In this document: positions 6,966 through 14,091 of the stretch, piece by piece | How positions within the stretch are numbered: the stretch's first letter is position 1 | Layout: each line of letters opens with the position of its first letter | Source of the DNA: Oscillospiraceae bacterium UBA4632 | GTDB taxonomy: Bacteria; Bacillota; Clostridia; Oscillospirales; Oscillospiraceae | Length of the DNA: 23,827 nt | Direction: 5' to 3' | NCBI GenBank assembly: GCA_002405995.1 | Contig: DHMW01000077.1 | Span: forward strand, 1-23,827 | Made by a program: the position numbers and the translations under genes | Notes under the pieces: model-generated | What the model was told of the DNA's origin: nothing | The model's database searches: none | Seen by the model: only the letters and a program-made list of their open reading frames with translations

Positions 6966-7997
6966 TTACCGCTGGCCCTTGTCGTAGGGGATGCCCTCGG
7001 CCTTGGGGGCGCGGGAGCTCTTGGACGTGAACGCCAGCACGAGCAGCGTGACGATGTAGGGCAGCATACGGTAGAGATGGGAGCTGATGCCGATGTTCGC
7101 CAGCAGATACACCCCGTCGCCGTTGATATCGATGCTCGCGTAGCTCGCCGCGATGCACTTGAAAAGGCCGAACAGCAGCGAAGCGAGCGCAATATTGACG
7201 GGCTTCCAGTTGCCGAAGATCATAACCGCGAGAGCCAGGAAGCCAAAGCCCGCCACATCGCCGTTCGAGGCGCAGTTCGCCGTCGTCAGCGCGTAGACGA
7301 AGCCGCCCATGCCCGCGAGCGCGCCGGAGATCGTCGTACCCGCGTAGCGCATCTTATAAACGTTGATGCCCAGCGAATCCGCCGCCTGGGGATTTTCGCC
7401 GCAGGCGCGCAGGCGCAGGCCGAAGCGCGTCTTATAGAGCAGGATCGACAGAACGAGGAACAGCAGGATGCACACATAGGTCGCAGGATAGACCTTGTTG
7501 ACGAACGTCTCGCCGAAAAAGCCGAGATCCGTGCTCTTGTCGATGCCGAGCGTGGATTTTTTGATCATGAACCAGCTCGCCGCATCGCCCGTGAGCATCT
7601 GGAGCGTATTCTGGTTGGCGATGATGCGGATGAAGAACAGCACCAGCGCGGGCGCCATCAGGTTCAGCGCCGTGCCGCCGATGGTCTGGTCGGCGCGCAG
7701 GTTGATGGACGCAAAGCTCAGAAGCAGCGAGAACAGCGCGCCGAACGCCGCCGCGACCAGCATCGTCAGCAGCTCCACGCCCTGCAGGGCGACCCAGTTG
7801 CCGTTCTGCTTGAGGGCAAGGATGGCGTCGCTCGTCTGCAGGATGCGCACGAACCATACGCCGATGAACGCGCCGAACACCATGATGCCCTCGAGCGCCA
7901 GGTTGATGATGCCGCTGCGCTCGGCGAACACGCCGGCGAGCGCCACGAGCATCAGCGGGACCGCGTAGATCATGGTCTGCTGAATGAGGAATGTCAT
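6966..7997 (-). CDS. ABC transporter permease, nucleoside type (NupQ/YufQ-like)
   Basis: Inner-membrane permease of the branched-chain/ribose (BPD_transp_2) class, partner of the BMP lipoprotein and the double ATPase. The 343-residue protein has about nine hydrophobic segments and the class motifs GIINLALEGIMVFGAF near the N-terminus and FGLRLRACGENPQAADSLGI, the loop that contacts the ATPase. The start is ATG at 7997. It overlaps the stop of the preceding permease by ATGA, so translation is coupled, and AAGGGGGAG lies upstream. The longer open frame (to 8270) is rejected because it runs inside the preceding gene. Nucleoside substrate is inferred from the family (NupQ, PnrD) and from the deo genes nearby. 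Confidence 0.92.
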   Translation of the reverse strand: MTFLIQQTMIYAVPLMLVALAGVFAERSGIINLALEGIMVFGAFIGVWFVRILQTSDAILALKQNGNWVALQGVELLTMLVAAAFGALFSLLLSFASINLRADQTIGGTALNLMAPALVLFFIRIIANQNTLQMLTGDAASWFMIKKSTLGIDKSTDLGFFGETFVNKVYPATYVCILLFLVLSILLYKTRFGLRLRACGENPQAADSLGINVYKMRYAGTTISGALAGMGGFVYALTTANCASNGDVAGFGFLALAVMIFGNWKPVNIALASLLFGLFKCIAASYASIDINGDGVYLLANIGISSHLYRMLPYIVTLLVLAFTSKSSRAPKAEGIPYDKGQR

Positions 7998-9241
7998 TGT
8001 GCGTCTCCCCCTTCCTTCGTATCCGCTGCTGCGGCGGCAGGCTGCACAGGCGCAGGCTCCGCGTTCGCGTCCGCACCGCTGCCCCTTTTTCTTGTCAGGC
8101 TGCCGATCCACATCTTGATGACCAGCGCAAAGGCGCTGAGGTACACGATGACGGCGATGATCACATCGGTGATATACTCGTTGTACGCCGTGAGATTCGT
8201 CAGCTGCAGGCCGGAGATGTCCAGCGTGGACATGAAGATGGCAGTGAAAATGATGCCGATGGGATGGCACGAGGCGAGCATGGCAACGGGGATGCCATTG
8301 AAGCCGATGCCGGGCAGCGACTGATACGTGGACCAGAAAAATTCCGTGTTGCCGGAGAGATAGTAGAGCGACGCGCCCGCTGCGCTCAGCGCGCCGGCGA
8401 TCGCCATGGAGATGACGATGTTGCGCTTATCCGCGATGCCCGCGTAGCGCGCGGCATGGCGGTTGGAGCCGCATGCCTTGAGCTGATAGCCGAACGTCGT
8501 CTTTGACATCAGGATATAGATCCCGACGGCGCAGAGGATGGCGATGAGGATACCGCCGTTGACCTGCGAGCCGGGGAACACCTTGTCCAGCCCCATCTTC
8601 GCCGTGGCGACGCCGTTGAAGCTCGTCTTGTAGATGTAGCCGGTCTTGGTGGATTCGGTCACGTTCTTGAAATTGCTGATATCAAAAAGCCAGGTGACAA
8701 GATTCGCCGCGATCCAGTTCGTCATGATGCAGGCAAGCACCTCGTTGATGTTGAGCAGCGCCTTGAACAAGCCCGGGATCGCGCCCCAGAGAGCACCCGC
8801 CAGCGTGCCGCCAAGGAAGGCGAGCAGCCAGATGAGCGCAGGCGGGACCGCGTCGGAGGGAATGCCCAGCGCAATGGAGAGCGACACGAGCGTGCCCATC
8901 AGGTACTGGCCCGGCGCACCGATGTTGAAAAGGCCCGTCTTATACGCCATGCCGACGGAAAGACCCGTCATGATGAGCGGCGCCGCTCTGAAGAGCATAT
9001 TGCCGATGTTCGTGGGGTTGAAGCCCCAGGTCAGCGCGCCCGAGGCGTCGCGCCCGGTGGAGAAAAGGCCGCCGAACACGATGCGGATACCGTCCCACGC
9101 CGCCGAGAGCGAGAGATTCTTGCTGCTCAGTCCCACGACCACGATAACGATGCTGCCGACGGCAAGGCCGATCAGAATGGACAGCACGGACGCCGCGACG
9201 GAGCGAAAGCCCTCGCTTTGCAGAAAACCTTCTTTTTTCAT
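7994..9241 (-). CDS. ABC transporter permease, nucleoside type (NupP/YufP-like)
   Basis: The second, longer permease of the BMP-type importer, 415 residues with about ten hydrophobic segments. Class motifs are FNIGAPGQYLMG (about residue 108) and FGYQLKACGSNRHAARYAGI. The C-terminus is a hydrophilic, alanine-rich tail of roughly 30 residues (ADANAEPAPVQPAAAAADT) that looks unstructured and would be cytoplasmic. The gene overlaps the ATPase stop by ATGA at its start and the next permease by ATGA at its end, so the three genes are translationally coupled. Confidence 0.92.
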   Translation of the reverse strand: MKKEGFLQSEGFRSVAASVLSILIGLAVGSIVIVVVGLSSKNLSLSAAWDGIRIVFGGLFSTGRDASGALTWGFNPTNIGNMLFRAAPLIMTGLSVGMAYKTGLFNIGAPGQYLMGTLVSLSIALGIPSDAVPPALIWLLAFLGGTLAGALWGAIPGLFKALLNINEVLACIMTNWIAANLVTWLFDISNFKNVTESTKTGYIYKTSFNGVATAKMGLDKVFPGSQVNGGILIAILCAVGIYILMSKTTFGYQLKACGSNRHAARYAGIADKRNIVISMAIAGALSAAGASLYYLSGNTEFFWSTYQSLPGIGFNGIPVAMLASCHPIGIIFTAIFMSTLDISGLQLTNLTAYNEYITDVIIAVIVYLSAFALVIKMWIGSLTRKRGSGADANAEPAPVQPAAAAADTKEGGDAQ

Positions 9242-10779
9242 ACCGCTGCCTCCTCTCCCGTCGTGCGCTTGGCGCCTGCCATATAAAGCCCCAGTTCCTC
9301 AACGGTGGTCTTTTTCGGGTCAAGCTCGCCGACGATCTCACCCTCGTACATGACAAGGATACGGTCGGACAGGCTCATGACCTCGTCCAGCTCCAGCGAA
9401 ATGAGCAGCACCGCCTTGCCGTGGTCGCGCTCGGCGACGAGCTGGCTGTGGATGTACTCGATCGCGCCGACATCCAGTCCGCGCGTGGGCTGCACGGCAA
9501 CGATCAGCGCCTTGTCGCGGTCGATCTCGCGGGCGATGATCGCCTTCTGCTGGTTGCCGCCGGACATGGAGCGCGCCTTCGTGACGGGGCCCTGGCCGCT
9601 GCGCACGTCGAACTTCTCGATCAGGTAGTTCGCATAGTCGCGCACGGCCTTGCTGTTGATAAAGCCGTGGCTTTCAAAGCGCGGCTCGTTGAAGCGCTGG
9701 AGCACCAGATTCTGCTCGAGCGTAAAATCGAGGATCAAGCCGTGCTTGTGGCGGTCCTCGGGGATATGGCTCATATTCTCGCCGCGCTGGCGGATGGAGG
9801 CATGGGAGATATCCCTGCCGCAGAGCGTGATCGTGCCGGCCGACGGCTTGTCAAGCCCCGTCAGGCCGTAGACAAGCTCGGTCTGGCCGTTGCCATCGAT
9901 ACCGGCAATGCAGACGATCTCGCCCGCGCGCACGTTGAAGGAAACATTATTCACGGCGTTGCGCTTCTGGATGTGGGAATGCACGCACAGCTGCTCGACC
10001 TTCAGGACCTCGTCCTTCGGCTTCGCCTCGTCCTTCGTGACCTCAAGCTGCACGGGGCGGCCGACCATCATGTTGGAAAGCTCCTGCTTGGTCGTCTCGC
10101 AGGTGTTGACCGTGCCGATGTACTTGCCCTTGCGCAGCACGCTCACGCGGTCGGAGACCTCCATGATCTCGTTGAGCTTGTGGGAGATGAACAGGATGGA
10201 CTTGCCCTCGCGGGCAAACTCCTTCATCGTCGCCATCAACTCCTCGATCTCCTGCGGCGTCAGCACTGCGGTCGGCTCGTCGAAGATCAGGATCTCGTTG
10301 TCGCGGTAGAGCATCTTGAGGATCTCCACACGCTGCTGCATGCCGACCGTGATATCCTCCACCTTGGCGTCGAGGTCAACGTGCAGGCCGTAGCGCTCCG
10401 AGATCGCCTCGACCTTTTTGCGCGCCTCCTTCTTCTGGAGAAAACCGCACTTCGTCGTCTCCGCGCCGAGGATGATATTGTCGAGCACCGTAAAAACATC
10501 CACCAGCTTGAAGTGCTGGTGCACCATGCCGATGCCGAGCGCGGTGGCGTCGTTCGGGTCCTTGATGGACACGACCTGCCCGTCCTTCTTGATGACGCCC
10601 TCCTCCGGCTGATAAAGGCCGAAGAGCACCGACATCAGTGTGGACTTGCCCGCGCCGTTCTCGCCGAGGAGCGCATGGATCTCACCCTTTTTCAGCTGTA
10701 GGGTGATGTTATCGTTGGCGATGATACCCGGGAACCTTTTGGTAATGTTCAGCATTTCAATGGCATACTGCGTTTCCAA
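9238..10779 (-). CDS. ABC transporter ATP-binding protein, duplicated domains (NupO/YufO-like)
   Basis: A 513-residue ATPase with two fused nucleotide-binding domains, which energises the two permeases. The N-terminal half has Walker A GENGAGKST and Walker B ILIFDEPTAVL. The C-terminal half has the altered Walker A GIDGNGQTE, a signature MSGGNQQK, and VAVQPTRGLDVGA in place of a regular Walker B, the known asymmetry of this family. No ATG fits the family N-terminus. TTG at 10779 (METQYAIEML...) is chosen because GGAGGG lies 9 bases upstream; the upstream frame to 10881 runs through the promoter. It has its own promoter, behind a terminator that follows the BMP lipoprotein gene. Confidence 0.93.
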   Translation of the reverse strand: METQYAIEMLNITKRFPGIIANDNITLQLKKGEIHALLGENGAGKSTLMSVLFGLYQPEEGVIKKDGQVVSIKDPNDATALGIGMVHQHFKLVDVFTVLDNIILGAETTKCGFLQKKEARKKVEAISERYGLHVDLDAKVEDITVGMQQRVEILKMLYRDNEILIFDEPTAVLTPQEIEELMATMKEFAREGKSILFISHKLNEIMEVSDRVSVLRKGKYIGTVNTCETTKQELSNMMVGRPVQLEVTKDEAKPKDEVLKVEQLCVHSHIQKRNAVNNVSFNVRAGEIVCIAGIDGNGQTELVYGLTGLDKPSAGTITLCGRDISHASIRQRGENMSHIPEDRHKHGLILDFTLEQNLVLQRFNEPRFESHGFINSKAVRDYANYLIEKFDVRSGQGPVTKARSMSGGNQQKAIIAREIDRDKALIVAVQPTRGLDVGAIEYIHSQLVAERDHGKAVLLISLELDEVMSLSDRILVMYEGEIVGELDPKKTTVEELGLYMAGAKRTTGEEAAV

Positions 10780-10852
10780 GTTCTTTCGCCCTCCTTCCGT
10801 TTTATGGCCCGCATGCCCCGAGCTTGCGAGGACGGAAGCCATGAATGAATGT

Positions 10853-10881
10853 ATTATACAACATTCCGCCGCATAAAGCAA
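10853..10881 (-). promoter_or_regulatory. sigma-A promoter for the ATPase-permease genes
   Basis: On the minus strand TTGCTT (10876-10881) and a perfect TATAAT (10853-10858) are 17 bases apart. An inverted repeat GAATGT/ACATTC (10847-10866) brackets the -10 and may be an operator. The leader to the TTG start is about 65 bases. Confidence 0.75.
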
Positions 10882-10914
10882 AAGCTTTTTTCCGGATATC
10901 TCAGCAAATTCGAC

Positions 10915-10946
10915 AAAAAAAGCGGGAAGCCTGTGCTTCCCGCTTT
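10915..10946 (-). terminator. intrinsic terminator after the BMP lipoprotein gene
   Basis: On the minus strand a 12-bp stem, AAAGCGGGAAGC with GCTTCCCGCTTT (10919-10946), with a 4-base loop, ends in seven T residues. It lies 18 bases after the lipoprotein stop codon and before the ATPase gene. Most transcripts should stop here, so the binding protein can be made in excess over the membrane parts. Confidence 0.9.
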
Positions 10947-10963
10947 CTCTTGTCCGCAGATGC

Positions 10964-12127
10964 TTAGATGTAGTTCACCGTGACGTTGCTCAGGCCGGCG
11001 GTGGAGGGATCGGCCATCTCGGAGTTGTTGTCGATGGTGATCTCGCCGTTGAGGACCTTCTGGAAGAGAGCCTCATAGTCGGCGACCGTGAAGTTGGTCA
11101 TGGACCAGGTAGCGGTCGGCAGACCGACAGCGTTCTCAGCAACGCCCAGGGAGGTGGCATTGTTGCCGATGTCGCCCCAGGAGCCGTCATACGCCTTGGT
11201 GACAGCCCAGACAACAGCGTCGCTCAGGCCCTTCATGGCGGAGGTAACGACGGTGTCGGACTCGCTGGACTGGTCAACGTCAACGCCGACGACCTTGCCG
11301 TCCTCAGCGCCGGCAGCAGCCGCGACAGACTGGAACATGGAGCCGCCGCAGGCAAAGACGATCTCGGTGCCGTTGGCATACCAGCCGGAGATCATGGTCT
11401 GCAGCTCGCTGGAGGCGGAGAAGGAAGCGCCGTACTGCCAGGAGTAGTTCAGCTCGACGGTCTTATCCATTTCCTTGGCGGCATCGTTCGCGCCCTGGGC
11501 AAAGCCCCAGCCGTAACGGATGCAGGCGGGGTTCGTGCCGCCGCCGCCGCCGGTGAAGCCGAGCTTCTCATAGCCTTCCTTGACGACGGCGTAGCCGGCG
11601 AAGTAGCCGCACTGCTCCTCGTTGAAGGCGATGCCCGCAACGTTGTCAAGGCCGAGGGACCAACCGTCGATGAAGACGAACTTGGTGTCGGTGAATTCCT
11701 TAGCGGCCTTCTCGAGGGCAGTGCCCTGCATGAAGCCGGCGCAGACGATGACCTTGGCGCCGCCGTCCACGGCAGCCTTCATGGCGTCGTAGCGGTCGTC
11801 GTCAGTGGCCTGATCGCCGTTGGCGGGCTGATAGTACTTGTAGCTCAGGCCGTTGTTGGCGGCATAGAGCTTCACGCCGTCGAACGTGCCCTGGTTGAAG
11901 GACTTGTCCTTCAGCTGGCCGACGTCGGTGATGAAGGCGACCTCATACTTGCCGTCCTCGGACGTCATGTTGTCGTCGATATCATCGGGGTTGGTGTAAA
12001 CGGTGGGTTCTTCCGTCTGCTGCTGGTCATCCGTGTTGTTCTGCGTGTCGTCGGTCTTCTTATCACCGCAGGCGACGAGGGACAGCACCATGACGAGAGC
12101 GAGAAGCATTGCAAAAAACTTCTTCAT
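10964..12127 (-). CDS. bmpA: BMP family lipoprotein, nucleoside-binding component of ABC importer
   Basis: Extracellular lipoprotein that captures substrate for the ABC importer. The 387-residue product has a signal peptide with lipobox (LSLVACGD, modified Cys at residue 20), a spacer rich in Asp, Gln and Thr (about 22-55), and the BMP/PnrA fold beginning at YEVAFITDVGQLKDKSFNQG. The DKSFNQ motif matches the family motif that contacts the nucleoside. Later family segments include VIVCAGFMQGTALEKAAKEF, KFVFIDGW and VGVDVDQS. Known relatives (PnrA of Treponema, NupN) bind purine and other nucleosides; here that is inference, supported by deoC-deoD nearby. It has its own promoter and terminator. 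Confidence 0.93.
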   Translation of the reverse strand: MKKFFAMLLALVMVLSLVACGDKKTDDTQNNTDDQQQTEEPTVYTNPDDIDDNMTSEDGKYEVAFITDVGQLKDKSFNQGTFDGVKLYAANNGLSYKYYQPANGDQATDDDRYDAMKAAVDGGAKVIVCAGFMQGTALEKAAKEFTDTKFVFIDGWSLGLDNVAGIAFNEEQCGYFAGYAVVKEGYEKLGFTGGGGGTNPACIRYGWGFAQGANDAAKEMDKTVELNYSWQYGASFSASSELQTMISGWYANGTEIVFACGGSMFQSVAAAAGAEDGKVVGVDVDQSSESDTVVTSAMKGLSDAVVWAVTKAYDGSWGDIGNNATSLGVAENAVGLPTATWSMTNFTVADYEALFQKVLNGEITIDNNSEMADPSTAGLSNVTVNYI

Positions 12128-12187
12128 TCTTCTTAACCTTCCTTAAATTTTTTTCGTCCGGCGGACAAAGCCCGCCGTTCGGTATTT

Positions 12188-12205
12188 GGAATGCGGACAC
12201 ATTCC
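12188..12205. repeat. inverted repeat at the bmpA transcription start
   Basis: GGAATG (12188-12193) and CATTCC (12200-12205) face each other across 6 bases just downstream of the bmpA -10 element. The same GGAATG half-site flanks the -10 of the ATPase promoter. It could be an operator shared by the two transcription units, or a 5' mRNA hairpin. Confidence 0.4.
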
Positions 12206-12211
12206 GCTGGT

Positions 12212-12240
12212 AGTATAGCAAAAGAAACAGGGAGAATCAA
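12212..12240 (-). promoter_or_regulatory. sigma-A promoter for bmpA
   Basis: On the minus strand TTGATT (12235-12240) and TATACT (12212-12217) are 17 bases apart. The -35 lies in the terminator stem of the upstream gene. The leader to the ATG is about 78 bases and can form two hairpins. Confidence 0.75.
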
Positions 12241-12253
12241 GAGCGATTCTCCC
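12230..12253. terminator. terminator after the EIIC-like gene
   Basis: GGGAGAATC (12230-12238) pairs with GATTCTCCC (12245-12253) around a 6-base loop. T-rich sequence follows on both strands. It lies 63 bases beyond the stop of the EIIC-like gene and overlaps the -35 of bmpA. Confidence 0.75.
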
Positions 12254-12315
12254 CTTTTCTCTGTTTTTGTAAAATTTGTATGATTTTTTCGCTGCTCCTT
12301 CGCTCTTTTCGCCCA

Positions 12316-13386
12316 TCAAAGCGTGAGATCGCCGTCCCTGACCCAGCCGAGGCGGCGGCAGAGCGCGTTGATGGCGGGCGCAAGGATGGCGGGCAGCACG
12401 ATGGCGACAAGAATAAGCCCCAGCCAGTCGAAGCCCGTGGGGGCGATCGCCGCCGCGCCCCTGGCGGCAGCCTCCTCAGAGGGCGCGACCCAGCCCGTCC
12501 ACACGCCGATGGGGCCGCAGAGCCCGCAGGTGCCCATGCCGGAGTTGATGGGCGCGCCGTTCATCTCGAGCTTGAACACGCAGGTCGCGATGGGGCCTGT
12601 GATGGCGGAGGCGAGCGTCGGCGCGATCCAGACGCGGGGATTTCTGACAATGTTCGGCATCTGGAGCATCGAGGTGCCCAGCCCCTGGCTCACAAGGCCG
12701 CCCCAGCGGTTTTCCCTGAAGCTCATCACGGCGAAGCCGACCATCTGCGCGCAGCAGCCCGCAACAGCCGCGCCGCCGGCGATGCCCGTGAGCCGCAGCA
12801 CCTGGCAAATGGCAGCGGACGAGATGGGCAGCGTGAGTGCGACGCCGACGAGGACGGAAACGGCGATGCCCATCCAGAACGGCTGGAGCGCCGTCGCACG
12901 CTCGATCACGTCGCCGAACGCCGAGGCCGCAAGGCCGATGGGCGGAGCGATCCACTTGGCGAGCGCCACGCCGACGAGGATCGTCACGGCGGGCGTGACC
13001 AGAATGTCGATCTTCGTCTCCTTGCTCACGGCCTTGCCGCACTCGGCAGCGGCAATGGCGATAATAAGCACGGCGAGCGGGCCGCCCGCGCCGCCCTCAG
13101 CGTTGGCCGCCCAGCCGACCGCCGCGAGGGAGAAAAGCACCATGGGGTCGGCCTTGAGCGCGTAGCCGATGGCAACTGCCATCGCAGGGCCGGAAACGCT
13201 CATGGCGTATTTGCCGATATCCGTCAGAAACGGCACGCCGAGCTGGTCGCCCAGCGTTTTGATGATCGTGCCGATCAGCAGCGAGCAGAAAAGCCCCTGC
13301 GCCATCGCGCCGAGCGCGTCGATGCCGTAGCGTTTGGCGGATATTTCAATATTTTTGCGCTTGCAGAACGTCTTTATTGTCTCCAT
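12316..13386 (-). CDS. PTS EIIC-like membrane protein (PfoR-type), candidate niacin transporter
   Basis: A 356-residue membrane protein of the PTS_EIIC_2 family (the PfoR-like group). It has about nine hydrophobic segments, the family stretch MNGAPINSGMGTCGLCGPIG near residue 270, and the N-terminal GIDALGAMAQGLFCSLLIGT. It has no IIA or IIB domain, and no PTS phosphocarrier gene is nearby, so it is unlikely to work as a sugar PTS. A sigma-A promoter is overlapped by a 52-bp palindrome whose centre resembles a NiaR operator, and niaR is the next gene upstream. I infer niacin-repressed expression and a possible role in uptake of niacin or a related NAD precursor. The ATG at 13386 has GAGGC 6 bases upstream. 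The family call is firm, the substrate is a hypothesis. Confidence 0.82.
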   Translation of the reverse strand: METIKTFCKRKNIEISAKRYGIDALGAMAQGLFCSLLIGTIIKTLGDQLGVPFLTDIGKYAMSVSGPAMAVAIGYALKADPMVLFSLAAVGWAANAEGGAGGPLAVLIIAIAAAECGKAVSKETKIDILVTPAVTILVGVALAKWIAPPIGLAASAFGDVIERATALQPFWMGIAVSVLVGVALTLPISSAAICQVLRLTGIAGGAAVAGCCAQMVGFAVMSFRENRWGGLVSQGLGTSMLQMPNIVRNPRVWIAPTLASAITGPIATCVFKLEMNGAPINSGMGTCGLCGPIGVWTGWVAPSEEAAARGAAAIAPTGFDWLGLILVAIVLPAILAPAINALCRRLGWVRDGDLTL

Positions 13387-13408
13387 GGCAGCCTCGCGAT
13401 CTTATGAA

Positions 13409-13460
13409 AGATATAGTGTAATGTACACGTGTCTTGACACATGCACATTACACTATATCT
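13409..13460. promoter_or_regulatory. 52-bp palindrome, candidate NiaR operator
   Basis: Two 25-base arms (13409-13433 and 13436-13460) match as inverted copies except at two positions, around a central TT. The core reads GTGTCTTGACAC with ACAC/TGCAC flanks, similar to the TGTC-centred palindromes I recall for Firmicute NiaR (YrxA) sites. It covers the -10 and start of the EIIC-like gene's promoter and lies 34 bases from the end of niaR. Confidence 0.7.
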
Positions 13461-13480
13461 GTTCTCTGTTCGCTTGTCAA
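13452..13480 (-). promoter_or_regulatory. sigma-A promoter for the EIIC-like gene
   Basis: On the minus strand a perfect TTGACA (13475-13480) and TATAGT (13452-13457) are 17 bases apart. The -10 lies inside the right arm of the 52-bp palindrome, and the predicted start (about 13445) lies next to its centre. A repressor bound there would block transcription directly. Confidence 0.8.
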
Positions 13481-13493
13481 GCGCCGTTTCCGC

Positions 13494-14003
13494 TCATCTC
13501 TCCTCCAGCAGCAGCCCCAGCGCGCGCAGCGCACCCTTCACGCGCTCAAGCGCCGCCCCGTTGGGGCACGAGAGCGTGTGCAGGTGGATGCCGTCGGTCA
13601 GACGCGAGAGCGGCTCGGCGTTTTCGCAGCGCTCAATGAACTGCCCGACCTCGTAGCGGTTCGAAATTTGCAGCGGGCCGGTGAGCTGTCCGTAGATGGG
13701 ATGATCGACGATCACGTCGATCACCGTGCAACCGTTGTCCACGATCGCGTCAAGCTCTGCTTCCATCTCCTGCGGCGTATGCCGCACGGCGACGCGGCGG
13801 ACGAGTCCGCGCGGCGCATCCGGCGTCACATAGCCGCGCGGCGTGGCGAGGATCTCCTCCCCTGCCGAGCGCAGCAGCGCGATATCGCCCACGATGATCT
13901 GGCGCGAGACCGAGAATTTTTCCGCCAGCGCAGAGGCGCTGATGGGGCCGTCCGCCGCGCGCAGGAGCTCCGCAATGGCTTTGCGCCGCTTGTCAGAATG
14001 CAC
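13494..14003 (-). CDS. niaR: niacin-responsive transcriptional repressor NiaR (YrxA)
   Basis: NiaR represses NAD synthesis or niacin uptake genes when niacin is plentiful. The 169-residue protein has an N-terminal winged helix (about 1-60, ALAEKFSVSRQIIVGDIALL being the recognition part) and a C-terminal 3H domain. His75, Glu83, His140 and His142 have the same spacing as the metal ligands of the Thermotoga protein TM1602 (His79, Glu87, His144, His146, as I recall), so the ligand site appears intact. DHPIYGQLTG is the other family signature. The start is GTG at 14003, with GGAGGTGA 7 bases upstream. It lies just upstream of the EIIC-like gene with the palindromic operator, and 88 bases after the deo/kinase operon. 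Confidence 0.93.
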   Translation of the reverse strand: MHSDKRRKAIAELLRAADGPISASALAEKFSVSRQIIVGDIALLRSAGEEILATPRGYVTPDAPRGLVRRVAVRHTPQEMEAELDAIVDNGCTVIDVIVDHPIYGQLTGPLQISNRYEVGQFIERCENAEPLSRLTDGIHLHTLSCPNGAALERVKGALRALGLLLEER

Positions 14004-14038
14004 CGATCCTCACCTCCGTTCGCCGGATATCGCCCTTT

Positions 14039-14067
14039 TTTGACAACATCCTGTAAATTCTGTCAAA
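14039..14067. repeat. inverted repeat upstream of niaR
   Basis: TTTGACA (14039-14045) and TGTCAAA (14061-14067) are inverted copies 15 bases apart, 36 bases upstream of the niaR start. Position suits autoregulation, but the sequence lacks the GTGTC core seen in the large palindrome. A TTGACA in it (minus strand) has no good -10 partner. Confidence 0.3.
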
Positions 14068-14091
14068 CAAAAATACGATCTGTTATCGCTT

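Noticed and set aside
6924..8324. Plus-strand open frame of 466 codons opposite the two permeases
   Set aside because: It is Arg/Glu/Asp/Ala-rich shadow sequence, starts inside the terminator palindrome, and has no domain.
12128..12212. Purine-type or other known riboswitch in the bmpA leader
   Set aside because: Two small hairpins are present, but the conserved loops and the flanking core of the purine riboswitch are missing, and no terminator follows them.
13412..13439. A second, plus-strand promoter in the palindrome (TTGACA at 13434 or TATAGT at 13412)
   Set aside because: The matching element at 17 bases is absent in both cases, and no plus-strand gene follows.
13409..13460. The long palindrome as a terminator for niaR
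   Set aside because: It is AT-rich at its base and is not followed by a T-run on the minus strand, and it overlaps a good promoter. A regulatory role fits better.
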